From contig OW388303.1 of assembly GCA_936450465.1 (NCBI GenBank), positions 11,625,021-11,689,020 of the forward strand: a stretch of 64,000 nucleotides of DNA, in the 5' to 3' direction. Of this stretch, positions 1 through 22,830 are shown piece by piece. The notes beneath the pieces were generated by a model. It was not told the DNA's origin and did no database searches. It saw nothing but the letters and a program-made list of their open reading frames with translations. A program made the position numbers and the translations under genes. Origin of the DNA: Gibbula magus (taxonomy: Eukaryota; Mollusca; Gastropoda; Trochida; Trochidae). Position 1 is the stretch's first letter. Every line of letters starts with the position of its first letter.

Positions 1-121
1 GCAAAATATTTCTATATGTACTTCAATAAGATAATCAAATTTGATGAAAACCACTAAAGTACATAAGAGAAAATTTAATCATTTTATGATCCCATTTATC
101 ATCCCATTTGGGTAGACTTAC

Positions 122-2187
122 CTTTGAGAGTTTGACTTCCTCTCCAGTCTTGACATGGCTTTACTGGCGAGTACCTCGAAGCCTTCCTCCAACTGCTGTT
201 TGATCATGACTATGGCAGTTTGGACTGTCTCCAAGTCTGTGTCCATTAGGTGGATCTCCCTCACATTGGTATCGTTCTGTTGTTTCTTGGCGTACATCAC
301 CACAGCATCCAGGAATGATTCCACACACTGATCCAGAGGGACTCTATATATACCTGGAATGAATAAAGCATCACACCTCAAATATTCACGTCGACATGTT
401 AATTGTGTTTTCAACTCTATCATCAATTGAAAAGTTGATTGTTTCAATTAGAAAATAGCTTCACTCACATCAGAGTTAAAAAAACAGGTTGATATTCATA
501 ATATTGATTTATCATAATACAGACATCAGATAAGAAGAAATTTCCTTCTTAACAATACACTTACACTTTAAATTGTAATATAGATTTCAAAATCAAAATC
601 AATACAAAATACATCGTGTCATGTAATGTACAAACATGTTCTGAAGTGTGTGCTATACCTGTGGTACTGATGAAGGGGAATGCAACAGATCTGATGCGCA
701 GCTTTTTACGGGCATAGTCGAGGCACCGCAGGAAGGTGCAGGTGAGGAGGTTACCACACTTGGATTTCAGTGATTCCACATACACTGGTCCAACAGTGTG
801 CAAGATATAGCTTGTTCCCAAAGCTATCAAATCTCCTGAAGTTGTGTGCATTACCTCGCTGACATTTAAAGGACCGTTCAGTTGGATATGTCGTTCACAC
901 TCCTTCGTCAGATTCCTGCCACAAGCTCTCTCAATAGCCCCAGCAACGCCGGCATAATTCTGCAGCTCTGTATAATCTGCGTTGACAATTCCATCAGTTC
1001 GTATCTTCACAATGTCACCATAGTGAACCTTCGCCACAATACCTCCTGGAAGATTGAATTCTAAATTCTTTGTCTCATCTGCGAAGTCAGATGCACGAAA
1101 TTTTCTCCATTTCGTCCCTCGCTCAGCATGGCTCGGGATGTCTGATTGTTTCCATGTGTCTTCAACCCATTTCTCAATAGATGGAAGACTTTGATGTTCG
1201 TCTAAATCTCTCAACAAAGATGCATCTCCTGTGAAGGTGCTTGTAAATGATGAATACATGTATTCAAGGTCTCTGTCTCTGCGATAGTTGACTCCAGCAT
1301 CTGGCACTGTAAGACCAAGACTTCTTCCTTCAAAAGCCCCTTCATCAGCAATATTCTATGTAATGACAAAATAAAACACAGTCTCAGAAATGCCTTTTTT
1401 ATTGGACGTTTGGTGGGAAGGAAATTCTCTTCCCACAGATCTACTGTGAGGACTTTCTCGGCTAGAAATCGAGAGTCCTAAACAGCTGCATTTGACTCTT
1501 AGTTGTGCAATCAGTGACGCTGTTGGAAAGGTGACATTTTCCAATAATTTTATTTTTGGAAAGCGATAACGTTTTCTCGTTTAATGTGTTTTCGTCGAAA
1601 TATGCTAATTCATTTTGTGAAAACAATTGATCATAAACATGCTGATAGAAAAAGAAGACCAAATCGGAGACAAAAACGAAAATAGTTTATAAACGATGTA
1701 GCCCATGTAAATGTTATTTCACTGGATAAAAAGCGGGGATAGTTTATGTAGTATCAGTTTTTCCGCCAGGGTATTTTGTAAAAAACGAGAAATTCCTCAT
1801 AGTTGAACAGAGGTTAGGATCGAAAATCTGAAGGGAGTGAACTCTTTCGGAAGGAAGGGAAAGAATTCGGAAAAAATTGCAGTGTGTCATGTGTTACGAT
1901 TGCAAATAGTGCGGGTCGGTTAAAACCGTTAACACTAAGCAGAAGAGTAATAAATAGTACCCCCCCCCCCCCCCCAATCGAAATTTAAACACAAATCCAG
2001 GTATTTAAGACCAACTATAGAGAGAAAGCGCCTTTGCTTTTGCAAGGTACCTCCCCAAATATTGCAGTTTTTTTTTAGAATGATGCGGTTCTTGAGAAGT
2101 CAAAAGTGACATATGTGAACGGACTATAGTAACATCCAAAGCTAAAAGGTTATATATGTCCCTTATATATTCACCTTGGCAATTCTA

Positions 2188-2218
<31 letters not shown>

Positions 2219-3531
2219 CTTTAGAACCGTTCCTATGCCTATGCTATTGAGATTAGCTGACTAATCTAGCATCAGGCCATTCGGCGATATAGAGCAGGTC
2301 AACGAGTTCATATTCAGGTAGACGCAATATATTGCAACTTGTTTTATTCGAAACAGTATTGGTTTCAATTAGATAATAGTTTGTAAATCCATACACATTT
2401 TAGTTAGGACAACGAATCATAGCAATACAACCAAATACTCACAGTGCTGGAATGAATACCCCCATACGTGTTCACATTGGAGATAATATTTGTCATCTCC
2501 CCAGGTGAGAAGGTCAATGTCAGATGTTGAACATCTTGAGTTGGTTCCACAGCAGCTGCAGCCTCCAGAGATTGGACCAGAACAGGACCTGCAGAGAGAA
2601 CTTCACAGTCATCAGACTTTGTCTCTATTTGTTTGAAGTATTCCAGGGCAGACTCCATCTTAGCAAGGCCGTCTTCTGTAGCCTGGTGCTGCTTCTTCAA
2701 ACTATTGACAGTGCTATCGGTCCTTTCTTGTAGTTCAGCGATGAGCTTGTTTTGCCGAAGTTTCAGCTTTCTATTCAACTCTTCAAAGGTTTGGTTTATT
2801 GAAAGAGTTGTTTGTTTCAGATTCAATTCATGCTGATTGGATGCTTGGTCAAGAGAAATTTTCTTTCTCCTCAAGACAGAGGCTGATTTCTCTACATCTT
2901 TCAGTTTGTTTTTCAATGACGATAACATTGAGTTTGCAGAATCTTCTATAGGATCAAGGTCATGACCTTTGTGCTTCACGATGGAACAAGATACGCAACA
3001 AAGACTGGAACACTTTCCGCAGTAGAACTCAATCTTGTGGTCCGGGTGGTCTCTGCAGAAATGGCTCAGGAAATTCTTGACCGGTTCAGCCAAAGCCTCT
3101 TCCAGTGATTGACATATGTGCTTCCTTGTTGGCCTGTTACGGTGATGGGCTTCTTTGCAACATTTGCACATGTAAATTTGACAATCGTGACATCGGGCAA
3201 CTGCATGGCTTCCATCTGGACAGTCGGTGCAGGGGATCTTCTTGTCTTTCTTGAACTGGACGTAATCCACCAGTTTGTTTCTGACCGGATCGACAGGCAA
3301 CGACTGAGCGTTTCCGTTGACCTTCTGGACATGTCTGCAGTTGGGACACGTGACTTGTCCTCTTTCTTTTTTCAGAAGCTGCTCCAGACACTTGGTACAA
3401 AACGCGTGTAGGCAGCTGACCAGGAGTCGAGGACGTCGTTCAGCTTGGTCAAAGTGTTCCAGACAAATTGCACATTCCAAAAAGGTTTCTTTCAAGTCAC
3501 TGACGTCCAGCGTGTCCCTAGCCTCCGCCAT
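122..3531 (-). CDS. TRIM-like RING/B-box/coiled-coil protein fused to a macro domain (partial, continues past the left edge)
   Basis: Three coding exons join in phase: 3531-2443 (phase 0), 1355-659 (phase 1) and 353-122 (phase 2, donor GTAAGT; continues outside the window). The 672 visible residues hold a C3HC4 RING (C20, C23, C40, H42, C45, C48, C62, C65), B-box 1 from C101, B-box 2 from about C159 to H190, and a coiled coil at about 200-300. A linker leads to a macro domain from about residue 467, with motifs GDIVKIRTDGIVNA, GVAGAIERACG, YILHTVGP and, across the last junction, FPFISTTGIYRVPL. The macro part most resembles PARP9/PARP14 macro domains. The NAAN motif reads NADY, so the Asn used by MacroD-type hydrolases is missing, and binding rather than hydrolysis is likelier. 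The family suggests an E3 ubiquitin ligase that reads ADP-ribose, perhaps in antiviral or stress signalling (inference). The splice joins are read from sequence without a transcript; two adjacent genes remain possible but less likely. Confidence 0.75.
1960..1975. repeat. poly(C) tract, 16 bases, in an intron of the TRIM-macro gene
   Basis: Uninterrupted C run on the plus strand, hence a G run in the sense pre-mRNA of the intron between the RBCC exon and the macro exon. Confidence 0.9.
2188..2216. repeat. poly(C) tract, 29 bases, in the same intron
   Basis: Uninterrupted C run, read as 29 G in the sense transcript. Its length should vary between alleles and may be miscounted in the assembly. 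Confidence 0.9.
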
Positions 3532-3567
3532 GTTCAGGTTGATTTCACAAAATGCAAACGGTGAAAC
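3532..3567 (-). other. 5' UTR part of the first coding exon of the TRIM-macro gene
   Basis: On the minus strand a TTTATGGCAG acceptor precedes GTTTCACC, with the ATG 36 bases further on. This implies at least one upstream non-coding exon. That exon and the promoter were not located; a 22-base poly(C) tract lies just upstream. Confidence 0.45.
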
Positions 3568-3685
3568 CTGCCATAAAGAAAAAATATCATAATGTAGAGT
3601 ATGAACGCAATAAAGTCATAGAGCCTGTTGTGTTAATTGTCATTGTCTATTTAGATTCGTCAGACACGATACTTGTTTGTAACAA

Positions 3686-3707
3686 CCCCCCCCCCCCCCC
3701 CCCCCCC
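3686..3707. repeat. poly(C) tract, 22 bases, upstream of the TRIM-macro first coding exon
   Basis: Third long C run within 1.75 kb, in the upstream intron or promoter of the TRIM-macro gene. Confidence 0.9.
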
Positions 3708-4510
3708 ATAACTAACGTCAAAACCAAACCTTTCTTTTCTACTTTTACTTTCGTTTTGTCAAAACAATTAAATTAGGAGTTTCCCCATTTACAGCTTGTT
3801 AGATTGATTTTAAACTCAAGTAAATTATTCTTCGGAGTGAATTAATACTAAAAATATATATTTATATAAATTTACATGTGTACATAGCAGATCATGAAAC
3901 AAGCCTATCGATCACAATGTACATGTCACTGCCACTGGAATACAAAATACACAAGTTGCTTATATAGTGCATCGATATCCAAAATCGGGCGCTCTCATAT
4001 AACATGCTTAAATAAACAACGTCTAACATTAACAATAAACACAAAGAAACATTAATGTCCGTGTTTTTTACTGTTTCAAATGCAAAACTTTCTTACCTGT
4101 ATCTATTTAGAAGTATTCCATTTCAACAGGTGAAATGAAAGGGAGAGAACTGTTTTGTAACTCTAGTAAACAAGTGCAAACATGTCACGCACTTTATAAA
4201 TGTGTTTTTCATCACTAACGAAGAAAAAGTGGAAATTAATTATTTTCAAAACTGCTACTTCTAAAATGAATAATAAAAAGTTAATAAATGTGATTCTATA
4301 AAAGCACCTCCATGCTGGCGATCGGGGAATGCTGCGTTAAATTGAGGACGCCATATTAAAAATCACATCATAACATTCTTCAATATCACATTTTCTTAAA
4401 TAACTGTTTTTTTTCAAAGTCAGGACAATTTTAACTCTATACTTATACAGGCTAATCCGAACGGTAATGGTATATTGTATTGCTGCCTGCGTTATATAGA
4501 ATGTGAATTG
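3708..4510. other. intergenic or 5' intronic DNA, no gene seen
   Basis: AT-rich sequence with only short open frames and no recognisable domain or repeat end. Confidence 0.5.
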
Positions 4511-6302
4511 AAGGTGCATCCTTTGTGTTTCATAAAATTTTATTTGGCTTAAATACACTGTCAGCCAAAAGGAACGCCTACCAGATATCTTATCGGATTT
4601 CGTAAAAACTATAATGAACAGTTTAGCTATATTATAGCATTATGAAGTTGCACCATTTCTGCATAATATATTTAAATTTCAGAAGTTGTCATGTAATAAA
4701 AGAATGGCGAATGCTGAAATGAGACAACCGAACTGTTCTGTTTTCGATCAGTGCTTGATCAGAAAAACATTTAAAACAGATTTTCATACAGCCTCGAGCA
4801 ACAATACAGGCACGCATTCGCATTATATTGATTATATTGATATTGGTGATGACGCTACAGATGTACGTGGTTACGGTGCGCAAGTGAATCAACCGGAAAT
4901 GGTGGTCTTCATTGGGCGTGGTTTTCATGAATGTTATTGACTCGAATCACAGTTTTTCCAATGATTTAAATTGACTTTTATATTAATCATTGTTTCAGCA
5001 TAACGTGAAGACCACCATTAATTATGTTTAAGAAATTATTACATCTTTTATTTTAAGGAAAACCAAGTAGGCGTTTATTTTGGCCGACTGTGTACATGTC
5101 AACATACAATATGTGCTGATATCAGTTCAAATAAGTTCACTCAACTTGCATATTCATCCCCAATTGTCAAATATATAATAAACTGACTTGCAAAAGAAAC
5201 GCCACCAAAATACAAAAGGTTATAATTTTTCGAGGAACGAAGCCTAGCTATCGATTGAAAACACTTTAACATGTCTTCTAAATGTTACCTGTACATTCAC
5301 TGTACGTAAATGCAAATATTCTTCGTAATTTTCGAGAAAAATTAACTTATTGGTCAAAACTTTCAGATTGTGTACAAAGTCAACCAAAAGAAATTTGGGT
5401 ACTAAACATCAACAGAATGGAGGTTTTGCATTAAAAATATTCGGTTGCAAGCGCTTCGGTTTTAAAGTGCTACAGAAAAAGAGAGAACAATTTGCACCCT
5501 GCAGGTTGGAGCGACGCTTAAAGGTTAGATGAAATGACATATGGTCATATTCGTATTCGTTGAAAAGGGGTTGCAATTTGACAATTGCTCGATTTTAAAT
5601 TTCTGAAATCGACCCATAAATTACTTAAATACGGCTTTTTAAAAAAAGTGCCAAATTAAGCCCCGTAGACCAGAATGAAAGTGGGCGGGGTGGTCACTGA
5701 AGCGTATCGATGTTGCCTAATCATGGAGTAGAAAACCGAAGTTATCCACGCCGTAGAAAGACTGGTGTGCTGCATGACTTTTGCAATTCCAACCTTGGCC
5801 ATTAACAATAGAGAATTGGCCTTTCCCTCATGTGTTTGTAAGCCTTCTTACACCGTTAAGCTTAAAATATCGTTATTCTATTTAATGGTTATCTTTACTG
5901 AAAAACCCTTCCAAATGTATGTATTTTATACATAATTTGTACACATAATATTATAATATGCGTTTGTTTGATTTTAAAATCGAGCAACATCATTATACTT
6001 GTGCAGAAACCGAAACTACACGTTCAATTTACATGCACAGTAGTTATAAGACCTTTTGAACATTATCAACTAAAAGTTGTTTTACTCTGTTGTATATATA
6101 TATGTTTCCAAAATTACGTTTGACTAATTGACGCGCGCCACAAGCGGTGCATTGTGGCTCAGAAATCGATACTTTTAACGTTTATATCGTCGGTTTACTG
6201 AGTCGACTAAGATCAAAATGGCAATTTTCGGCTACAGTCTGTACTTCTCGATAACATAACATAATTTATAATGTTTAGCACATGTGGCACAAAACAACAC
6301 AG
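4511..6302. mobile_element. TTAA-type MITE copy (AGGTGCATCC family) broken by insertions
   Basis: The start (AGGTGCATCC, then CATAAAATTTTATTTGGC) and later blocks (CAACATACAATATGTGCTGA near 5100; GAAACTACACGTTCAATTTA near 6010) match in order the two cleaner copies at 42352-42815 and 52264-52752. Two foreign blocks interrupt it: a TA-flanked element at 4556-5092 and unidentified DNA from about 5185 to 5960. The right terminal repeat is decayed. Confidence 0.6.
4556..5092. mobile_element. Tc1/mariner-like non-autonomous element, 537 bp, with TA target site
   Basis: The left end CACTGTCAGCCAAAAGGAAC is the imperfect inverse of the right end, where GGCGTTTATTTTGGCCGACT runs into GTG. TA dinucleotides at 4554-4555 and 5093-5094 flank it. 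Short open frames inside show no transposase similarity. It sits inside an older TTAA-type MITE. Confidence 0.7.
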
Positions 6303-6447
6303 ACTGAGAAGAAACGTTTTCACATTATGTTATTATGTTTTTCGAGCAGATTGTTTTTAAATGGGCAAAATCATTCTTATTAATGTAGTAGAATAGATGT
6401 TCCATAACATATACACTTTGTTTTCTGACCAATATACAGTAGGCCTA

Positions 6448-6935
6448 CCTGGCCAAAAGTGAGTCATCAAAGCTGAAATCCCATAGACTTAACCTATGGA
6501 AGAATACTTTTCCAAAAAAGAGAAGAAGTCCTTTTAAGTTTTACTTATTGAACACAGCAAGGAAATCATCTTTGCTAGTATCCATGCGTAATTATACCTT
6601 TTTTCTTTCCGTCGATTAGTTTTTGAATGACAACTGATTTAGCGACATATGTACAGCTTTTTATACCGCTGCTCCATAGACCGCCATGTTAAACATGATA
6701 AGTATGCCGTTATTTTCTGACGTTTTTGTTTGTTTAAATAGCTGCAGTTTTCCCTATTGTCATCCGAATATATAATGGAAATTATGGATATGTAGCTGAG
6801 ATGATTCCTCAACTTGTAGATATCTTTTATCAGCAATACAGCCAATAATTAATTAATGAAAATTATGTTTTGCAATGGTTAATTAACATGAAAGTCAATG
6901 GGAAATTCAGGTTTGATGACTCACTTTTGGCCAGG
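6448..6935. mobile_element. TA-flanked MITE, 488 bp, with ~45 bp terminal inverted repeats
   Basis: Left end CCTGGCCAAAAGTGAGTCAT is matched exactly in inverse by the right end ATGACTCACTTTTGGCCAGG. The inverted repeat continues about 25 bases further with mismatches. TA flanks both sides (6446-6447, 6936-6937), as in Tc1/mariner elements. No coding capacity was seen. Confidence 0.8.
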
Positions 6936-6994
6936 TACTGTATATTTTATCTAGTATGTTATAGAATATCTCAAATTGCTTTATTTCTATATTT

Positions 6995-7891
6995 GGGATC
7001 TGGTCAGAAGGGCCGAAGTAAATAGTCATAGGAAAAAGGGCCGAAAATCAAAACTAATATATATTCATTGTATTCAACCTACAGTTGATAGTTGTAATAT
7101 ATTTACTTAGCCAAGTGATCCCAATCAATCCCAAAATTATTATATTTATGACTAGTGACTGTAATTTTTCCACCGTTTATGCACTCGTATAACCAAAAAC
7201 AAACAAATGTATTAGTCTCAAATGTTTTATTTTTAGAGTCATATTCATATTATTAGTCAATGAGACCGTGACGTATGTGAATCTCTCATTTGTCACATTT
7301 GATAAATTTATATACCGGGTATTATAGTTATTATTTTATTTTTTTATTTTAAACATATACATATTTATGAATGCATAAGAGAGGTAATATTGTGACATCG
7401 ATTTCTTGGAAAGATGTGTTTAATGTCTTAGGTCTTATGTAAACTATGATAAACAGGACTTATTTACGTCCAATTAACTATATATGTACGTGTGCATGAA
7501 AGGTGATGTTGTTTTTGACTATCTAAGTGAGAATATGTGGTAGCGTAAACTTTAAACGTAAACTTTACACAATTACAGTTATCAAAACGAAGTAGTGGCT
7601 GTACGTATACGAAAATACGAAGCACACAATGCAAGTTATGACTTTAATTCTAAAAGGTGAGTTAGAGATGACATTTGGAATATTTGGAATAAGAAGTCAT
7701 TTCTTTCCGTTAATATACTAAAGCAGGTTTTGGCACATGAATAGGGCATGGAAAATGAAGATGAAACCTAAATTTTTGCTATGTTATAATGTTGCTATTT
7801 TTTGGGGTTCGGCCCTTATGACTTGGAACACGGCCCATTTGACTATGCAGTTCTCGGTCCTTTTGACATTCGGCCCTTTTGACTACAACCC
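6995..7891. mobile_element. DNA transposon remnant, 897 bp, with 8 bp target duplication and repeated GGGCCGAA motifs
   Basis: The left end GGGATCTGGTCAGAAGGGCC pairs with the right end, which in inverse reads GGGTTGTAGTCAAAAGGGCC. A perfect 8-base direct repeat, CTATATTT, flanks it at 6987-6994 and 7892-7899. Both ends carry several copies of GGGCCGAA-like words. The 8 bp duplication fits hAT-type or another 8-bp superfamily. No transposase frame remains. Confidence 0.75.
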
Positions 7892-8034
7892 CTATATTTG
7901 AGGTTGGCTAGATCTTTTGGGAGGTTAAGTATATTTGAAAATGAATAAGGTATAGATTAAAAGTAAATAATTAATTGATAACATTTATTCGACATTAGAT
8001 CTATTTAAATCTTGTTTGCTCGTTAGTTACCTGG

Positions 8035-9376
8035 CATTGCACTTAGGGAATGTTGTGAACAGGGATCTTCAGAGTGATGTTTCAGATGTCTGTTGACACC
8101 CATCATATACCAGCATTATGGAAAACGTCACATATAATCCCAGTTCCGAAAAAGTCCAAACCTTCAGTCCTTAATGACTACCGCCCAGTGGCTCTAACCC
8201 CAATAATCATGAAATGTTTCGAGCGTATTATCCTGAACCTAATTACCACAGACAAAATACTGGACATCTAATGGACCCTCTTCAGTTTGCTTATAGGACT
8301 GGACGCGGTGTTGAGGATGCACTCATTTCTCCTTTGTCATAAGATCTATATTCACCCAATAATTCAAAATCATATGTAAGAATACTATTTGCAGACTTTT
8401 CTTCTGCCTTTAATACAATCCAACCACATCAAATTATTCCACATGGGAGTAAACAGTAACATCATCAAATGGATAGAAGCTTTCTTGGTTAATCGTCCTC
8501 AACTTGTTCGAGTGAATTATACACTCTCTGATATCAACCTCCCAAGTACCGGTGCTCCTCAAGGATGTGTCCTGTCTCCTGTCCTCTTCACTCTTTATAC
8601 AAATGACTGTGTATCTCAATTATCCTCTTGTTTGAATTTTAAATTTGCAGATGATGCTGCTTTGGGGGGCTTTATTCATCAGTCGGAATTAGAGTTTAGA
8701 GAAAATATTGAATCGTTCATTATATGGTGTAAAGAAACTTTCCTTTCTCTGAATATTAGTAAAACAAAGGAAATGATAATTGATTTCCGGACGAAAAAGG
8801 AAAAACTAGAGCCAGTTAATATTGACGGGCAGGAAGTTGAAATAGTAGACGAGTATAAATATCTGGGTACGATAATTGACAACAAACTTTCATGGAAATC
8901 TAATTCACAACGTGTACATGCAAAGGCACAACAAAGGCTTTTCTTCCTGCGAAAATTACGATCTTTTGATGTAGACTGCAGTATTCTGAGATTATTCTAC
9001 CAAACTTTTATCAATAGCATTCTGACTTTCTGCTTCCATGCATGGTATGGAAATCTTCCTCTAAGACAAACAAACAAAATTGACAAAATTGTAAACACCT
9101 CCAGTAAAATTTGCGGCTTCAATTTTGAGCATCTTTCATTCCAGTTTGATTCTAGAGTTTAAAAAAAGGCCCTAGCCATTCAATCAGACCCATCGCATAT
9201 ATATATGTCATATTTAGTACCCATCAACACATGCAATGTATGTTATTATTGTTTTGGTTTTTTATATTGTATTCATGTATTGTTATTTTGTATTGTATTC
9301 TACCAAAGACTCTTTGAGTGTAAGACAAATTTCCCATCTGGGATAATAAAGTTTATCTTATCTTATCTCTTATCTT
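8035..9376 (+). mobile_element. 5'-truncated non-LTR retrotransposon (CR1/L2/Rex1-like LINE) with TTATC tail
   Basis: Broken frames encode reverse-transcriptase blocks in order: PVPKKSKPSVLNDYRPVALT near 8140-8210, GAPQGCVLSPVLFTLYTNDC near 8550-8610, and FKFADDAA with the FADD active-site box near 8640. YKYLGTIIDNKLSW and LRLFYQTFINSIL follow. There is no endonuclease part, so the copy is 5' truncated. The 3' end is a short UTR followed by repeated TTATC units from about 9353, as in CR1/L2-group tails. Confidence 0.85.
8074..9162 (+). pseudogene. reverse transcriptase pseudogene inside the LINE
   Basis: The longest piece, 8389-9162, covers fingers/palm to thumb, with the FADD box in place of the usual Y/F-x-DD. 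An upstream piece, 8074-8271, ends in a stop. The stretch between them (about 8272-8388) holds RT-like residues in other frames with stops, so frameshifts have killed the copy. The thumb region also ends early at a stop before the usual C-terminal region. Confidence 0.85.
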
Positions 9377-9573
9377 AGTTTTTCAGTGTTACAAATGAAA
9401 TGGGGACCGAACCAAGTCTAACTGTACAAGGGGACGCAACTCTTCAGATATTTTTAATTTGTTTATAATATTTATATATTTAAGCTTATTACGTGTTTGT
9501 CATCTTATAAATGCTGTGTTTTAGTATGAATAACATTTATTTATTTTTGCCTAACAAAAAAATCTTTATTTTC

Positions 9574-9600
9574 GTGACCTCTGCAGGTCACCAAGATGGC
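9574..9600 (+). promoter_or_regulatory. probable LETM1 promoter: everted AGGTCA half sites (ER4) and a YY1-like AAGATGGC
   Basis: About 100 bases before the LETM1 ATG lies the palindrome GTGACCTCTGCAGGTCAC (9574-9591), two AGGTCA half sites in everted orientation four bases apart. CCAAGATGGC follows at 9591-9600, a YY1-type word common in promoters of mitochondrial genes. Local GC is higher than in the surroundings. Function is inferred from motif and position only. Confidence 0.4.
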
Positions 9601-9690
9601 CGTGTGCATGGTAAATCTCGGAGCGTTTGACGGTCAGCTGTGAATGACATTGGATAATGTGACGTGCTATGCAGCTTTTTCCCTTTCAAA

Positions 9691-21587
<11,897 letters not shown>

Positions 21588-22830
21588 GATCAGCAATGTC
21601 AACAACAATTGCAACAGCAACATTAACAACAACACCAACTCCCAACATCAACCAAAGAATTGTAGCACATCTCATAGTCATAGTCATGATAACATCGGTA
21701 ACAAAAACAATAGGACCTAACCATATTCACTATCATACAATGAGTAATATAATCAGGACAAAAGCAACTGCTGCACCAATCATAGAATACAGATGACCTG
21801 TCGTAAATGTTGATAAGATCCCTACATTGAATCAGGAGTAGTGTCTACAGTGGTGACAGAAGTGGCATTGGTTTCATGTTCATTTTCATAGATATTAGTA
21901 GTAACAGACAGCTGTATTAAAGCAATTCTAATACAACTAACAGTAAAACAGTCCCATAATCAGTAATATCATTTATAGCTCTCAATTTTAGCAGTGTACA
22001 ACAAGATATTGTATCATAAACGAAGAAGAAAGTTAGAATTGATTTGACAAATATTTTTAATTAACATTATCAGTAAAGTGTACTTTTGGGTAAAGGCTGC
22101 AAATGATGGTTTTGCAACAATGTTTGCAACACTAACCTATTTTGAATGTTAACAACAGCAATAGATTCTATGTTTTTGTTGGATTTGGCAGTGGAAGTGT
22201 TGACTTGTGTATCCCAGGTTGAGAATAAGGTTTCAACACCCAGAGAGTAAAAAGCATTGCATGATTACTCTGATTCCAGTGTTGCTACCCAAGCTCCGTT
22301 AATTAACTCACTTACTCACTCACTCCAGTGTTGCTAAATCATTTATACATATTTTTGGTGGTTAGCCACAGTGCCATATTCAGACAAGTTATCTACCCTT
22401 GAAAAGCAAGAATAGGATTCAGAAGTTCAATATCCTCAGTCTGTGGAGTGACATTTGCTCTGTCACATTAAAGTCGAAGTAAGAACCCAGTCAAGTTAGT
22501 AGTCCTGTAACATTGCATCAGCTGCTCTGTAACGTTAGTGCTGTCATTCTTCATCCTCATAGACTAGTGTAATAATCATCTTCATCTATGTTTGGAGTTT
22601 TCTCATCGTTGTCTCGCACAAACTACGTAACATATTCTTTCACAATTGCTGCCCTGTTTTGACAATGAAAGTTTTATAAGATTTGCAGACATGACAGAAA
22701 ATTTACTGAATGTAGGTCAGAGTTTATTAATATTTCAAAACCTCTTTCAGATGGATATTGTTTTTAGGGTTTTGTTTGATGGAATTGAAGCAGGTTTTCA
22801 TTTGTAAATAAATGTACTATTTTTATGTTG
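21588..22830 (+). other. LETM1 3' UTR (probable)
   Basis: Non-coding AT-rich sequence after the TAG. CAA/CAG-rich DNA continues for about 60 bases past the stop. The first good polyadenylation signal is AATAAA at 22807-22812; longer forms cannot be excluded. Confidence 0.5.

Noticed and set aside
3066..3411. Alternative frames over the RBCC exon
   Set aside because: Only the 3531-2443 frame carries the ordered RING and B-box cysteines and histidines.
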